Notes: generated from the sequence alone by a model not told the origin. A DNA stretch of 64,000 bases from Lepidurus packardi (GCA_023053545.1 JAKZAN010000163.1:1-64000); one strand, 5' to 3'. Shown: positions 9,732 through 23,744, counted from the stretch's first letter. Translations and numbers: made by a program.

Positions 9732-12700
9732 ATGAGTTGGAAATCTCCTATACTTCTCTCCCTCCTAATTCTTGTTGGCCTCGTGAGCGCGAGAGCCCCG
9801 ACCCCTATCTGCCAGGCTTACCCAATCGTCCACCAGGTACCCGTCACTGTTGGAGAACTTCAGCGATTCGACCTCGAGTAGCTGTTCAATGGTATATACA
9901 TCTACAACCATCACTTCGTGTTCCCTCCCATCATTTCAATATGAGTTTAGGCTACAACTTGAAATTCAAAAATCCTGATGTTGACTTCATCAACATTATG
10001 GATAAATACACCATTCACTAAAAGAACTTTACATCGAGCATGAACTTCACATCTGCCAAAATATTTGGCAATAGTAGGTTTATGGGGATGCATGCAGATG
10101 GAGATTCCACCATTCTGTATTTGGGCATGAATGACGATTTGTCAGGAGTCACAATCGATAAAATTTTAACCGTCGAATCCTCTGCGAACGTACTTTGCTA
10201 CGACGTTTAAGAAGTTTTTGATCGCAATAGTACTACTAACTATGCAATCATAGACTGTGGTGTCTTCCGTATGGGTGAACTCAGTATCAATGAGTTTTAC
10301 TATGTGGATCTCTCCACCTTCAAAGTCACCGAGTCATCAAAATATACAGATGTCTTCGTGAAGTACAATACCCTAAGCAAGAGATACATCCATCTTCAGC
10401 ACGATCCCATCAACGGGCTTGACTACCTTTATCGAATTATTCCAATGGGCGGTGTAGATCAAAGCCATCAGTCACAAACCTATGTCTAAATTTTCGAGAT
10501 CACAAAACCAATGGAGCCTTACATAATTGATGTAATTGACCACACCGTCCTCGAGGCTAAAGAGTTGGCGATTGCTGACTTCAAGTTCTATGAAGGCTTT
10601 CTGTATCTGTTGGCCTATAACAGAGGTGTTTATGAAATAATGTTAACCCCCAATCAAAGGGTTGAAATACGGAGTGTTTTCCCGGTGAAAATGGATGTCT
10701 CCAAACTGTGGGTGAGTAGATTAGGCTTCAATGACAATATCAATATTGTTCTTTCGAACGGCAACAGTATTTATCAGTATGATTGGCTGATCGGGAAGGA
10801 CCCCGTGCTCAACACAAAATACAATCTCATGCCCAATTCACACGTTGAACATCTTTTCACCGATGAAAACTTTGTTATCGTCTCGGCCAGAGCATTCTTC
10901 ATTAATCAAACCATTGACACTGAATACAGGAAAATCTGGGTTTTTAGCAAAAAAAGCACTGCATATACCAATGCTTTCCTTTCCTTTGATCTGCCATCGT
11001 AAGGTTCATTTCACATGGTCTATCAAGAGCACGTAGGAATTCTCTCAGTTTTCGGCAACTATCGTTCAAGGAATATTAAACTAGCACTACCCTTTGTTCA
11101 GATAAATCCTCTCAGACCAGATCTTGCCAAGAAAAAGATCGACGTTACGTTTAGTGCGATTTCTACAGAAGAGAGCGACAATAGCAGCATCTAATGTGCA
11201 CAGTATGTGACTCTGACAATTCTTTCTCCGGGGGATTTCTCCGTCATTAATACAGGAGCAGAGGTTAGAGGAAAATATGTAGTGGACTCTCCCGATCAAA
11301 GATAAATTGATGTGATGAGATACTTCTTTGGACCTTTCCTGGAATACAATGTGGATGTTACGACATAGAAACTGGGTTCTCCGAAGCCTGAAGTGCTGGT
11401 TGAAAAAACACTTCGATATATTTTCAAATGGCCTGGAAGCCCTGACCCAAAAGATATTGTGTTCCTAGACTTTTTCAGGTAGAATGATCTAGAGAAATAC
11501 ATTTATGGGTTCATCCAAGATAAGAGCGATATGACTTATTATATCAAATGCGCTCCTGGAGCTAACATTGAACTGAGATGCACAAGTATTTACCAAATAA
11601 ACCTGGGCAGAGGCAAAATCCTCAACATATCTCAGATCACCGATAAAAATTAACGAAGAGTTGCCTTTTTATTTTCTAATCGGCCTTCAACAGCCTACGT
11701 TTACTAGGTCCTTCCCAACCAGATTCGCCCCTATGGCTATCTGGAGTATGTAGGAGAGCTAGATAATGAAGTTACTTCTCTCTCAATTACTAATGGGCTT
11801 CTCATGATCGCCTTTAAACTTGGAAAAAGAGTTGACATCTATAAACTAGATGACATCTATTCATAATCGGAACCCTCTTTGGCTCGTCCTGCATTCAGAC
11901 TCACGGCCAATACAATGAAATTCTTTGGAGTGCAATACTTCGCACCTGTCAATGCAGAAACATCTCCATCACACCCTGGCGTGCTATTTTTAAAGACCAA
12001 AACTTCGTTGATGGCGCTAAACATAAATCAGTATGGATTCCCTTCTCTTCTATTCCAGATTCCGGTACACACTGAGTATGATTATGAAATCAGCAGGGAT
12101 AACGTACTTATTATCACTCAAAGTGAAGTCTCTCTGTATCAGCTCGACACTCCTCTACGTCGCAACGCCAATCCTTATTTGCAACAGACCTTTGATCATA
12201 GTTTCACTTTAGGTAACTATGCTCAGCTTGTATCCGACCAGTTCTTTTATCTTTCTGATGCTGATGAGATAGGTGTCATCTACCCTGATCGACCATCGAC
12301 GAGCATTTTCTACGAGAGATTGAAAGCGAATGCTAAGGTGATGCTGATGGATGTCGTAAAATATGAGGACCGCGAATATGTTTTTACGCTCGACAGAACA
12401 GGAATGAGCAGCTGGGAGATTTATCTTACTCCGAAAATCAATCTTAAATGGGGAGATAATCAGAGCAATTTTAGGGTAGATATTTACGCCAGAAATGACT
12501 ATTCGATGTCGAACCTGAGCACCGTTAACTTCACAGTCTACAACACCACATAGATATCTATTGTTCCGTCCGAGAAATTCAACTAGACGCATGTGAAGAA
12601 TCTTTTGGTTTTCCCCAATCCCAAAAATGATAAGCATCCTCCAAACAACAGATCCTTCGACGAAAGAAACTGGTTCAATGGCTCCATTTTGAGGTATGAT

Positions 12701-14290
12701 CTCGAGTGTAAAGATTGCAACGATGCAATTAGAATTAAAAATCATGTCGAAGAGGTTAGAGAGATTCTGGCTGCTCGTGCTGTTTACGATATTGAATCAA
12801 CATATGATGGAGTATTCGCACAGCAATATGATGCCGTATTCAAGACCTATCTCAACGACTCGATAGAGTCCATTGCTCGAATCCCCACCAATATGAACGG
12901 AGAACCCTGCAGTAAAATTGCTGTTCCTACTCACCAGATGTTCACAGTTTCCCTGTGTGAAACCGGTAACGATGTTAATATGTATATCACGAGTTATCTG
13001 ACATAAAAGCCTTTCACATGGGGTCCTTCCAGATCTGAGGCTCGACAGGTCATTGAAACCAAAATAGTTGACCAAATCCTCATGATAGTGGATAACGAAG
13101 ACGACCCCTTTGCTAGAAACGGAGGAGTATATCTTTATCACCTGAATTTAAATCCCGACGACCCAGAACAATTTGCACTGCTGGACGTTGTGGAATCGGA
13201 CGATTTGCAAATTGAAGGCTTTTATGGCCCTGCTTTCATCACCTATGCTGAGCTGCACAGGCCAAATTTACTAAAAGACAGCTACCGGCTCATTCTGACA
13301 GAAGGCCGCACTGGTGGAATTTTCTTTTTGACATTCATTTTGAGTGCAGATCGCAACGAGATAATCTACTTGTCGAAGACATACTTGAACATCAATAAAT
13401 TCTTTAGCTCGGAAATCCTTATTCCCGATCCCTTGAGAATATTTACTGTGTCCATTCTCAACCACGACTATCAAGAGGCATTCATCCAATATACTCTACT
13501 CGTGACTGTCGCAAATTGGCACCATATTCAAGTCAATGTCACCCTGAGAAATAATGATGAAAAGATTATTGGTGTCGATGTAGTAAGACTGTATGAGAGA
13601 TATCCATGGCAGCTTAAACCTTATGTCAAAGTAAAATTCGGAAAAGATGGTTTCTTCGCAGTTCCTTATTTGAACTACAACATCTCTCGTCAAATATTGG
13701 CAGTGTATGATACTGCAGAAAGCTCTACTCCTGCTTACTTTATCCGAAACAATCAGAATGGTATATAGATCCCTGTTTCGAGAGTGATGGGGTCTCACTG
13801 GATAAGATCATCTTTTGAAATCACGTATGATTTTAACCAAACTACGGATTCTGACATGGACAACCTAATCTTCATAGATGTTGACGCTTACAATTTCACG
13901 GATCTGCACGTTTCAAGAAACTTAACTGTACTTTTCGAAGGCATGCCTGAAAATCAGACTATTAATGTCGTAGCACACAACACTTTCAGTCGATATGAGT
14001 TCAAGATGGATTTCGGATTTGGCCCTGATGTTCACCCAGATAACGAGGAAGTGGTTGAAATCATCTGGATCATCATATTGGTAGTGGGATTCCTCATGAT
14101 AATTGGTCTTATCTTGATTTGTGTCAAGCAGATTAAGAGATAAAAAATTGCGCAGCTCTCTGAAAATAAGGAAAGCCTCATAACAACCCACGATGAAACT
14201 GGATTCCAGAACGCCTTCATCAACAGAAGCTCCATCGACCCCGCAGAAGCTAACCCACAGTTCAGAGAATCCACGCAGTCTGAAGTTTGA
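9732..14290 (+). CDS. Giant type I membrane protein, uncharacterised
   Basis: A 1499-residue protein. The first exon encodes a clear signal peptide (MSWKSPILLSLLILVGLVSA). It lies in a different frame from the remainder, so an intron is required: GTATAT...TTTAG at 9892-9950 (59 nt) joins phase 1 to GGC. After that one frame runs without TGA for more than 4 kb. The extracellular part of about 1400 residues has many Asn-x-Ser/Thr sites, beta-rich sequence and few cysteines. A single membrane helix (around IIWIIILVVGFLMIIGLILI) sits near the end, with a cytoplasmic tail of about 55 residues rich in Glu/Ser/Asn. I recognise no domain. A cell-surface or secretory-pathway receptor-like protein is the natural inference. 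Confidence 0.82.
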
Positions 14291-14376
14291 AATGATTTCC
14301 AAAGGTTCCATTAGTTGTTATTTGCCAGATTTAGATAGAAACACACATATATTCAAGAACAGGCATCTTACCAAAA

Positions 14377-15283
14377 TCATTTGTCTTTGCGCGACTGTCC
14401 CCATTTCTCAAGCGCTCTCAGGAATGCTTCAGCACCCATATATTGTTTGAGTGTATCTGTATCCAAACCCATTTCATAAAATAATGACAAGGCTGCCTCA
14501 CTGTTCAATGCTTCGTCTAATGCGTCGATCGCTTGCAGAAACTGAGGGCTTCTAATGTTTTAGACAAAATCTTGTTTGTTGTTCAGCTGTCCTTCCGGAA
14601 GGTAGGTGAGAGTCTCTGGCTATATATTATTCTCACTAAACTTAAGAAATTCAGGAGTAAATATAGAGGAAAGGGGCATCGGTTGGGCTTGGATATGTTA
14701 TTTGTTATTTTTTGCTTCAAACAGCTTCTTTTGGAGGTTTTGAATAAAATCGAGCGAGAATGTGGGTTGAGGATTGTTTCCCGGGTAGTTCGTTGGTAGG
14801 ATATTGGGTTGAATTGTAGGGGCCAGACTATGTTTGGGAGATTCTGAAGAGGCTTCAAGCTGACTGGGATGCTGCTCAGACTCAGGTTCAGGCTCATATT
14901 CGATGATCTTTGTGATATCCTAGACAACCTTTTCTGGGGAATATGTATCTTCCTGAGCCCAAAAGAAATACTTTTCCTCAAATGATGCAAAACGAAGGAC
15001 ATATGTTGTTTTCTGTTTGGGAACCTGTTGGAACTTGGCATCTCCAGCAAACAGGTAAAGGTCTAACTCTTCTGCATTTTTATCTGAGTTGAACCAAGTG
15101 AGTTTTTTTTCTCCATCAGCATTCTAAAAGCATGGGTTCATGAATAATATGTATGGATAAGTGAGTTACGATGAAGACTCTCAGGACGCCCTTTTCCGGC
15201 ATTGCTAACACCTTTCTTGTGATTTGGTCAAAGGTAAACCTGCCGCACTTCATTTCAAAACTGAATGCCTTTTCGATATCCAT
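14377..15283 (-). CDS. ADRM1: Rpn13/ADRM1, proteasomal ubiquitin receptor
   Basis: A 286-residue proteasome subunit. Rpn13 binds ubiquitin through its Pru domain, docks on Rpn2 and recruits the deubiquitinase UCH37. The Pru domain fills the first 105 residues: FEMKCGRFTF, then after a 46-nt intron (15124-15169) LTWFNSDK and the core AGDAKFQQVPK ... VLRFASFEEKYFFWAQED. A Pro/Gln/Ser-rich linker follows. The C-terminal DEUBAD domain for UCH37 is visible as PQFLQAIDALDEALNSEAA ... AEAFLRALEKWG. Convergent with the giant membrane-protein gene, whose stop lies 86 bp away. Length is shorter than in human (407) because the linker is short. Confidence 0.9.
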
Positions 15284-15437
15284 CAGTTAGGACTGTTAAT
15301 GGGAGTTGTTCGCTGTCTTTAATAAGTATTGAACTATGAATTTTCTGGACTGATAGGCATAAATCCTCTTCAATTATTGAGTTAAGCGAGATTCTTATAA
15401 AAGGCTAAATAGATCAGCCGAGTGAGTTGTTGGTTGA

Positions 15438-16988
<1,551 letters not shown>

Positions 16989-17263
16989 GGGACTAGATTA
17001 GGAGCGTGTATGTAATATAACTTATTAATTATAGGTAATGGAGTGCCGATATGTTAACCGTGAGTGCCAGGAGAATTAGTGCGCAGAAGTCTCCTCTAAC
17101 CTAACTGCAAATTAAATCCTTCATACTAAATTAATATCTCAGGAGATTTTTGATCACTAAGTTGCTGCTCTGCCTCCCAATCTTCTTCTGTCTTCTTTCA
17201 ACCCTAACTCTCTCTTCCTACAAGTTCCCCTAATAAAAACAAATCATCCATAACTAATAATGC

Positions 17264-17455
17264 TCACACCATTCTAGTCTGTTATTGTGAACTCGACTTC
17301 AAGAATTCCTCGTACTGCTGCTCATATTTTCTATCTAGCTCAAGTATCAGGTCAGTCATTTTGAGTGCTGCACGGTAAAAGGAGTATCCACAGACCGATA
17401 CTACCACGGCGCCATACATAACGTACTTGTTGGCGAGTTTTTGCATATTGGACAT
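17264..17455 (-). CDS. Small single-pass membrane protein (hypothetical)
   Basis: A 63-residue frame: MSNMQKLANK, one hydrophobic helix (YVMYGAVVVSVCGYSFY), then an amphipathic segment with Glu/Tyr/Gln (LELDRKYEQQYEEF) and a Ser/Gln tail. I do not recognise a family; size and shape recall small mitochondrial or ER membrane proteins. A second Met three codons in could be the start. Support is only composition and the context, so an exon of a larger gene is possible. Confidence 0.4.
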
Positions 17456-17718
17456 ATCGTAGAGTTTGCAGAGGAAAGCTGTGTAGAAGAACTTCCATCC
17501 CTATTGCTTGTAAACATTGGTTCGGAAGGTTTAGTATTTGTGGGTGTCAGCGGGAAGAGTCAGCTTTTTGGTATTAAGAAACAAAAAACTGCTGGCCATG
17601 GTGCTGGAGTCGGCAATCTTTATATGATTATTTGGGTCTACTTTAAATTATTACCTCTGACGAAACTCCAAGTCTCAATTTAATTAAGAAACATAAAGTG
17701 TTCCTCGATATCCAGATC

Positions 17719-18862
17719 ATGAATAGTCCCACCAGTACCGCTAGCTTCACACATACCCTCCAAGCCTTACCGTTCCTCTTCAAACTCCTAACACTTATCC
17801 AACTCTGCATGGGTGCAATCTCTTTATTCACAACCTCCCTTGCTCAAATACTTTAAAATAAGCCTTATCTCACAGTGTGCTACGTCAACATTTGGCGTAT
17901 CTTCACCAGCTGGACTGCTGAGTCAAGTATTTTATCAGCCCTACTTGGCATATTAGTGCTGTACTTTGTCCTTCCCCAAATCGTAATACATTTTTATGAG
18001 TATCTTTGACTCGTCTTAACAAGTTTAGTAAAAAGGACTATCCACAGTGGTCGTTGCCGTTGATCTTATTCTGATGAGTGCAGTGGTACAGCTACTAGTA
18101 TGTCTGGCATGGATCCCATTGTACTTGGTCTTCGGAGAAGAATTGAAGCAGGTTTTTTCGGCAGGAGTATGGGGGTATTGGATGGTGGTGCTCACACGAA
18201 TCTGTGAAAGCGATCCATTTTCTTAAATCCCTTTCTGTTGCATTCCGGTAACTATCAAGAAAAAATACTACCCCCTGAGTATGTTGGTACTTTTCAGTGT
18301 TTTCAGCATGCGGTTACCATTAGACTTAGCTGTTGCTCTCATATTTGGCACTCTTCAATGCAGATATTTTGACGCCAATCTCATTAAACTCACAAGATAG
18401 CAATATCGGACTCTCGAAATCAGGCTTCTCGGTTTCTTCCGCTAGAGGCCTGATTTCTTTAAAATCGACGCTTGTCCTTTTGCTGGCTTCTTCTGCAGGG
18501 GCGAGCTAAACAATGATTACAAGGCATTCTACACTAATTTCCATAGCAGGGATTCGAGATCCGATTCTGTTACATCAAGCAACAGTAGCGCAGGTTCTGC
18601 ATAGACCCCAAATCCTGTATCCATGGACCTAATGCAGGGAGGAATCCGTATGAGTACGGGTATTAAGCCGATCGTAACAATAGATGATGTGCGAAATCAC
18701 TGGGCCAACAAACAAGAGGTAAGATAGTGTTTAGAATTATGGAGTAATGATTGGCACTTGTAGGTTGAAGAGGATAAAGAAAGAGATGGAGAAGACAAGG
18801 CAAAGAAAAGCAGTTCGGAAAAGGGACGGAATAATTACAACGTATTCTAAGATGAGAAGTGA
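17719..18862 (+). CDS. Rhomboid-like membrane protein without catalytic residues
   Basis: About 350-365 residues with six or so membrane helices. The start (LLTLIQLCMGAISL ... VCYVNIWRIFTSWT) resembles rhomboid-fold proteins: the Trp-Arg-hydrophobic-Phe-Thr-Ser motif of the L1 loop is present. I see no GxSx serine or partner histidine, so a pseudoprotease of the Derlin/UBAC2/TMEM115 sort is more likely than a protease. A 46-nt intron at 17983-18028 is required. A second stretch, 18719-18763 (45 nt, GTAAGA...TGTAG), looks like an intron but is a multiple of three and free of TGA; removing it joins ANKQE to VEEDKERDGED. The C-terminal tail is hydrophilic and acidic/basic. The exact family is uncertain. 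Confidence 0.7.
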
Positions 18863-18928
18863 ATAGAAATTTGATAGAGATTGTGCTAAATATATATTGA
18901 GGATAAATAAGTGAAACACACTAAAAAA

Positions 18929-18999
18929 TGCTACAACCGAGAATCGAACTCGGGCCAAAGCGATGGCAACGCTCCATTCTACCACTAAACTATTGCAGC
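18929..18999 (-). tRNA. tRNA-Gly (GCC)
   Basis: A 71-nt cloverleaf on the minus strand. Acceptor GCTGCAA pairs with TTGTAGC, the D arm is the short GTTTAGTGGTAGAAT form, anticodon loop TTGCCAT gives GCC, and the T loop is TTCGATT. Discriminator A. Six T residues follow downstream on the same strand (18923-18928), serving as the Pol III terminator. Confidence 0.95.
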
Positions 19000-19072
19000 T
19001 TGTCCACTTTCTGTCGCTCGTTTTACTAATATCCTTGAACGCTCTCCTCCAGAATACTCCCATTCCTCCAAA

Positions 19073-20443
19073 TCACATAAAACACAAACATCTTAGTGGA
19101 TACACAATCTTCCTTCCTATTTCTACTATTTTTTTTGTCCAATCCACCCACGACCTATGATGTTCTTCTGGTAATCCTGATGAATCACTCTTCGAAGTTT
19201 GGGTCCCACTATCCAATACTTCGTCAGATGGTCTTCCGGATCTGAGGTCATCAGCTTGAATGATAGATCTTTTTCCTAAAGATCCTTTGCCTGGAAGTAT
19301 GTGATTGAATCGTCTGGGAGTTGTTCGAACGTTGAGCTCCCGATGAGTATTAATTTCGACATCATCCGAAATCACGGGACAGAGAGAGTTGGAAGAGGGG
19401 AGTTGCGGAGGCTTTTAGGTGAAAAAATGAATATGATGAGGTAATTATTGGGGACTTGTAAAAGTGGGCTCAGCTGAATTTTAGTTTCTCTGGCTGATAC
19501 GATAGAAAATACTAGTTTTTTCATTTTAGTATAGAGAAAACAGCTGCATATCGTGCAGAGTATTGCCTTTACGCTTGTACTCCAAGCCGAGGAAAGAACA
19601 CAAACAACTGAAAACCCGAAGGCTCCTCATGCGACGGTTGTAATTTTTGGCTTCGAAAGCCAGCGCTTAACAGTTCTTGGCGGGAGCAGGATTCTTTTAG
19701 CGTTTAAGAAGAGGAGGAGAAACAGGATATACGATGAGCTTTTATTCGTTGCGTAGTTCTGGATATGTCATGAGAATAGAACGGACCACAAGATTGATGG
19801 TAAAAACCAGGACTTCATTTTTGGCAGGGATAATTTCGAACAGTTGGTTGTTCGCCTAACACTTTTTAATGTACTGCAGAAAGACCTTCTTAAGAATCTC
19901 GTTTTTATAGACTGGAAGCATATGCTCAGGGACACTGGCCCTGTCTACAAGGCACAAGTCCAGCGCGTAAATCTTCTCTTTTATTCTGTCATAAGACCAA
20001 TTCCTTTTGCTTTGGCAATCTCCTTATGCTTTCTCCTTCTTTAGATTCTGCTCCCGAACATAGAAACTTCTCAGCGCTTCACTTAAGAAAAGAACATCCC
20101 TATTTTAAGTCTACAGCAGTCGGTGTGCCACGTATTTTGTTTTTGAAATATCTATAACTTCCTAATTGCCTAGTATGCTGTGCTGAACACCGCCACTAAT
20201 GGGATTTGTTGCGGGCTAGGCTGTTTTTTGAAGGTTAATGGTCGCAGAGTTCTTAACTATCGGGATTTGGCCTTCGAAATCGCCGATGTTCGCAGGCGAC
20301 GAAGAGTAGATGTGTCTTTCTATAGATAGACTGAAATGCATCTGTTCAAGAGCTTGCCAATAGGGGATGGAAAAACTGAGGTCGTTATTATCATGAAAAG
20401 TGTTGGGAGGAGTCTTCTATGTTTATGCTTGCTTTTTTGTCAT
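19073..20443 (-). CDS. Uncharacterised 456-residue protein
   Basis: A single frame of 457 codons from MTKKQAQTQKTPPNT to TGA, interrupted by several TAA/TAG glutamines. No known domain recognised. Residues about 125-235 are a helical region (for example RSFYVREQNLKKEKAQ and YKNEILKKVFLQYIKKC), followed by Pro-rich and Ser-rich disordered sequence and a basic end. The last 25 residues (IVEIGRKIVYPLRCLCFM) are mildly hydrophobic. Frames on the opposite strand in the same interval are shorter and less protein-like. The 3' end lies only 73 bp from the tRNA-Gly gene on the same strand. Confidence 0.6.
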
Positions 20444-20503
20444 CAGACTTAAATTTGTATTATACATACCACACATATTTATAACCCAATACCTCCTTCC
20501 TTA

Positions 20504-21679
20504 TCAATACAACTCTTCCGATTATTCTAAAAACTCCTCCTCTCCCTCAAAGTAATCGTTAAGCTCTTTCAGCTCCTCGTCTTCCTCACATTCAGAAACC
20601 TCCTCTCCGAAGTTTTCTTCCTCACTCTCACTACTTAGCTTTTCCGACACCGAACTGCTTTATCCCCTCTCTGCACTTTCATTCACTTGCTGGGTCTTTT
20701 GAGTGTTTTGCGCCTCCATGCGTGGTCCGGTGACTTCGCGAGTGCTATTTCTTTGTGTATGTTCTAATTCCTTTGCTAATTTCAGTTCGAGGTCTCCCAT
20801 TTGTCCGATTCCCTGCAGGATTTAGTCATCGAATTCTCCCTATAGATTGTGCTCTTGAAAATTAGATCGGCAGAGGCGATAAATAGAGGCAGGCGAAATT
20901 CTAGTCGGGTGGCGGGAGTTGTATCTTAGGTTGGTGTTTTGAGAGTTCTGGCGATTTCGACCCAATAATAAAGACGCAGCACTGATATTATCAGTTTGGG
21001 GTCTTTATTCGGAACGACAGCTAGATGATAGTTTACTCGCCTCTATTCCTTCGTATAGGGAAATCTATTTGGAATATAATGATTGCAGAACAACTTGTCT
21101 GCAACTCTGTGATTAATCGATTTTCCTTTGCTTACCCTACCGTCTAGGATCTTTTTATATGCTAAGCCCAAAGGATTCGAGTACCACACTTGCTCCAGCT
21201 GCTTTTTCGAAAGGGTTTTCATACACGCAGCATATCAAGCCCTTCAGTCTGCGTAGAGGCGCAAGTCTGTACACATCCTTAATAATGTTCTAGCTTATGT
21301 CTAGATAGCGAAGTTGCTTCAGCTTCATTAAATGCTCAAGAGTGCCTTGTAGCTTGTTGGCAGAGAGAAATAGTTGAGTTAATGTCGGGATTATGGGAAA
21401 ATTCTAAAGAGTCCGCAAATCGCAGCGGACAATTAATAGTGTAGAGAGTTGAGTGAAGGTCTGAAGATAGTTTTTAGAACAAGGCTGTAGCTTCTGGAAA
21501 GGAATCTACTTTATTGAAAGATGGTCTACGGAATCTTCAGATGCTAGCTACACTTGCTGTTGGATGGTTTCTTCTATTTTCTTGATGAACCGGGTCATGA
21601 GTAGATTTTGATAGATAATAAAACAGTATAAATCTTTATACGCACCAAAATCACAACCTAGGTCGAGTTTCTCATACAT
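20504..21679 (-). CDS. Leucine-rich-repeat protein with acidic C-terminus
   Basis: A 391-residue frame. Residues about 45-150 carry leucine-rich repeats: LTQLFLSANKLQGTLEHL, LKQLRYLDISQNIIKDVY, LRRLKGLICCVYENP, finishing in an LRR-cap-like segment. The middle is Ser/Gln/Arg-rich. The end is strongly acidic (SESEEENFGEEVSECEEDEE). The arrangement, a short LRR array and acidic tail, recalls ANP32-type or ciliary LRR proteins, but identity is not clear. The start MYEKLDLGCDF is the first in-frame ATG. Alternatively 21671-21707 is a 37-nt intron (GTAATAAG...TATGAG) that would link in phase to an upstream open stretch around 21796-22080; in that case this ATG would be inside the intron. Confidence 0.68.
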
Positions 21680-22211
21680 AATGATAGTATGCGCCTAGAC
21701 TTATTACCCTCCTCAGATCCAATTACCATCGATTCTGTAGTCTACCTAACACCCAGTACGAACTTTCGCCATCCTAGATTATTCTACTTCGAGAGCTAAT
21801 GTTTTTTTAAAAAAGACTTCTTGACAATTTTAAGGTTTGTCACGATGTTATAGGCTGTATAATCCAAAATCATACGCTTGATACTATCAAAGGATTCTGC
21901 ATTTAGGTCATTACACATTTGAAAGACTTTCATGATTTCAGGAGTAAAGAGTGAGTTTTTCCAAATATTTTCGTTGTAGAACACGTTCTCCTCTATGCCA
22001 TTTGCTTATTTCTTTTACCAGCCGCCTTGGCCACATAAAATGGCAACAGCACCAATCTTAAATTGGCCTCAACTACAACTCTCAACCAAATTCAAAACTA
22101 TTAGCATATACTCATTATCATATTCTACATCAACGTAGTCCGTAGTCAGTGCCTATATCAGCTACTATTTACTCTTTGCTTTCAGAACCGCCTCTAAAAC
22201 ATAAAATCTAA
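21680..22211. other. Intergenic or unresolved exon region between divergent genes
   Basis: About 530 bp between the leftward LRR gene and the rightward membrane-protein gene. On the minus strand, 21796-22080 has a protein-like stretch (ENIWKNSLFTPEIMKVFQ ...) but no start codon and a TGA just upstream in frame. It may be an upstream exon of the LRR gene or a decayed gene. No RNA gene seen. Confidence 0.4.
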
Positions 22212-23675
22212 ATGGCGACAGCCCTCAATCAAAACACAGACCAATCTCCCTAAACTTAGAGACCCCTCGTTAGGCACTCTAGACTTCCCCTCTCCATATC
22301 TTCTTCCCAAGCTGAACAACTACCCTCTTAAATACAACTGCTCCCAAACATTGTCACTCATAAAAGTAACTATTCCAAATCTTACCCAAGTTTAGACCAT
22401 CCAGGGATCTCGATATTGAGCTGGAGTTATACTTTGATCGAAATAGTGCTCGTCCTTGCGGCCTTCAGCGTTATGCTCGCTATCTATTTCATAAACAAGG
22501 CTATTCCTTTGATGAACTCTTATTACTATCATGGGTAATTTGCTGTGATAAAGACTTCAGTGCCTGGATATCATAATGGGAACGGCATCTTACAGGAGAG
22601 CGGAAAACTGGGATTAGGAACGCATTTGAAGAGTATTAGCTATGGATGGATATTGTGGAAGCTAGCGAACCTGCTGTTAGTCTTGGACATTATGCCATTT
22701 TCAACTAGGGCTGTTAAAAAATTAGTGCTGTTTTCTGGATGCTTTGCAGTTCTACTGGCTTTAGATATTTCAATGCAGATATCACGAATAAATAGCTACC
22801 CTGAATGGATATTTGTGGCTATTTGCTGTCTTATGATCAACACATTAGGACAGTTCCTCGCCAGCAACACCTCACAGAGAGTCAAAGCTCTTAAAAATGG
22901 GTTTCTACCTTTTTTTACCTACTCTCTGATAATTGTGATTTACTGGTATGGGCTTCCTAACATCCTCAAAGGGCTTAGAAGTTCTTTCAACAGAACCGTA
23001 GGTGCAAAGTCATAGTCTATTCATCCTATCGACTCCTACATAATATTCATGTATTTGTATCCTATTTTTGACACCATGATATTGGCTTTCCAATCTGTCA
23101 TGACCTTTTATACGACACTCAAAGTCAAAGACTTCATGACTCAGATCCATTGGTTGATGCTAGGATACAGAGCAGGTGTAATCTTACTTGTCGGCTACAC
23201 TGAGGCATAATTCTATTATCTCCTTCTATTTTTCCTAATGCGCAACCTTTTTGTCAACCATATTCTAAGACTCCATAAAGACATCTACATCAGCATTTGT
23301 ACCACTTCTTGGATCCTCCCTTACTACTTATCCTATGTTCTCAACTTTCTACCTGTCTGCGGGATTCGTAATATAGTGGTTTCGGATGGTTTCTCTTCCT
23401 TCATAACGACTCAGACCCCCACACTATTACTAGGAATTCAAGACCCAAGGCACTATCAGAATAAGGGAAGCACATTTTTGAAGGACTGGGAGCCAATGGC
23501 GAAAAGTTTTGTCCCCTGGTTTGTGGGGTTAATTTTCTGGGGAGTGGAAACATTCAGCCAGAAGTATAGACATAGAAAGATGGATTGGAGACAGTTCTTG
23601 TATTTGGTGATGGGTATATTTTTATTTTATATCGGTCTGAGTTCGGCGCTGAGCTTGCATGAGCTGGCACTCTGA
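22212..23675 (+). CDS. Uncharacterised multipass membrane protein
   Basis: A 487-residue frame with no intron. The first 80 residues are hydrophilic and Gln/Ser-rich with Gln often as TAA. After that about nine hydrophobic segments follow, such as EIVLVLAAFSVMLAIYFI, LVLFSGCFAVLLALDI and FLYLVMGIFLFYIGLSSAL. No transporter motif is recognised. The frame stays open across the TAA/TAG codons, and the opposite strand offers no comparable frame. It is probably an integral membrane protein of the endomembrane system or cell surface. It ends 69 bp before the next small gene. Confidence 0.7.
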
Positions 23676-23744
23676 ATGTATATATTTCAGAATAACAAAA
23701 TAATACTAGCTAACATTACAGGAATAAACAACGTAATCAGCTGA

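Noticed and set aside
12209-12745. Minus-strand open frame of 178 codons
   Set aside because: It is antisense to the giant type I membrane protein, whose plus-strand frame is open for 4 kb and has a signal peptide and membrane helix.
21796-22400. A minus-strand frame with three in-frame TGA and a protein-like composition, suggesting TGA as sense codon or selenocysteine
   Set aside because: Its upstream half is antisense to the membrane-protein gene starting at 22212. No recognised gene in the window contains in-frame TGA, so a second code reassignment or selenocysteine is not supported. Only 21796-22080 is kept as unresolved.
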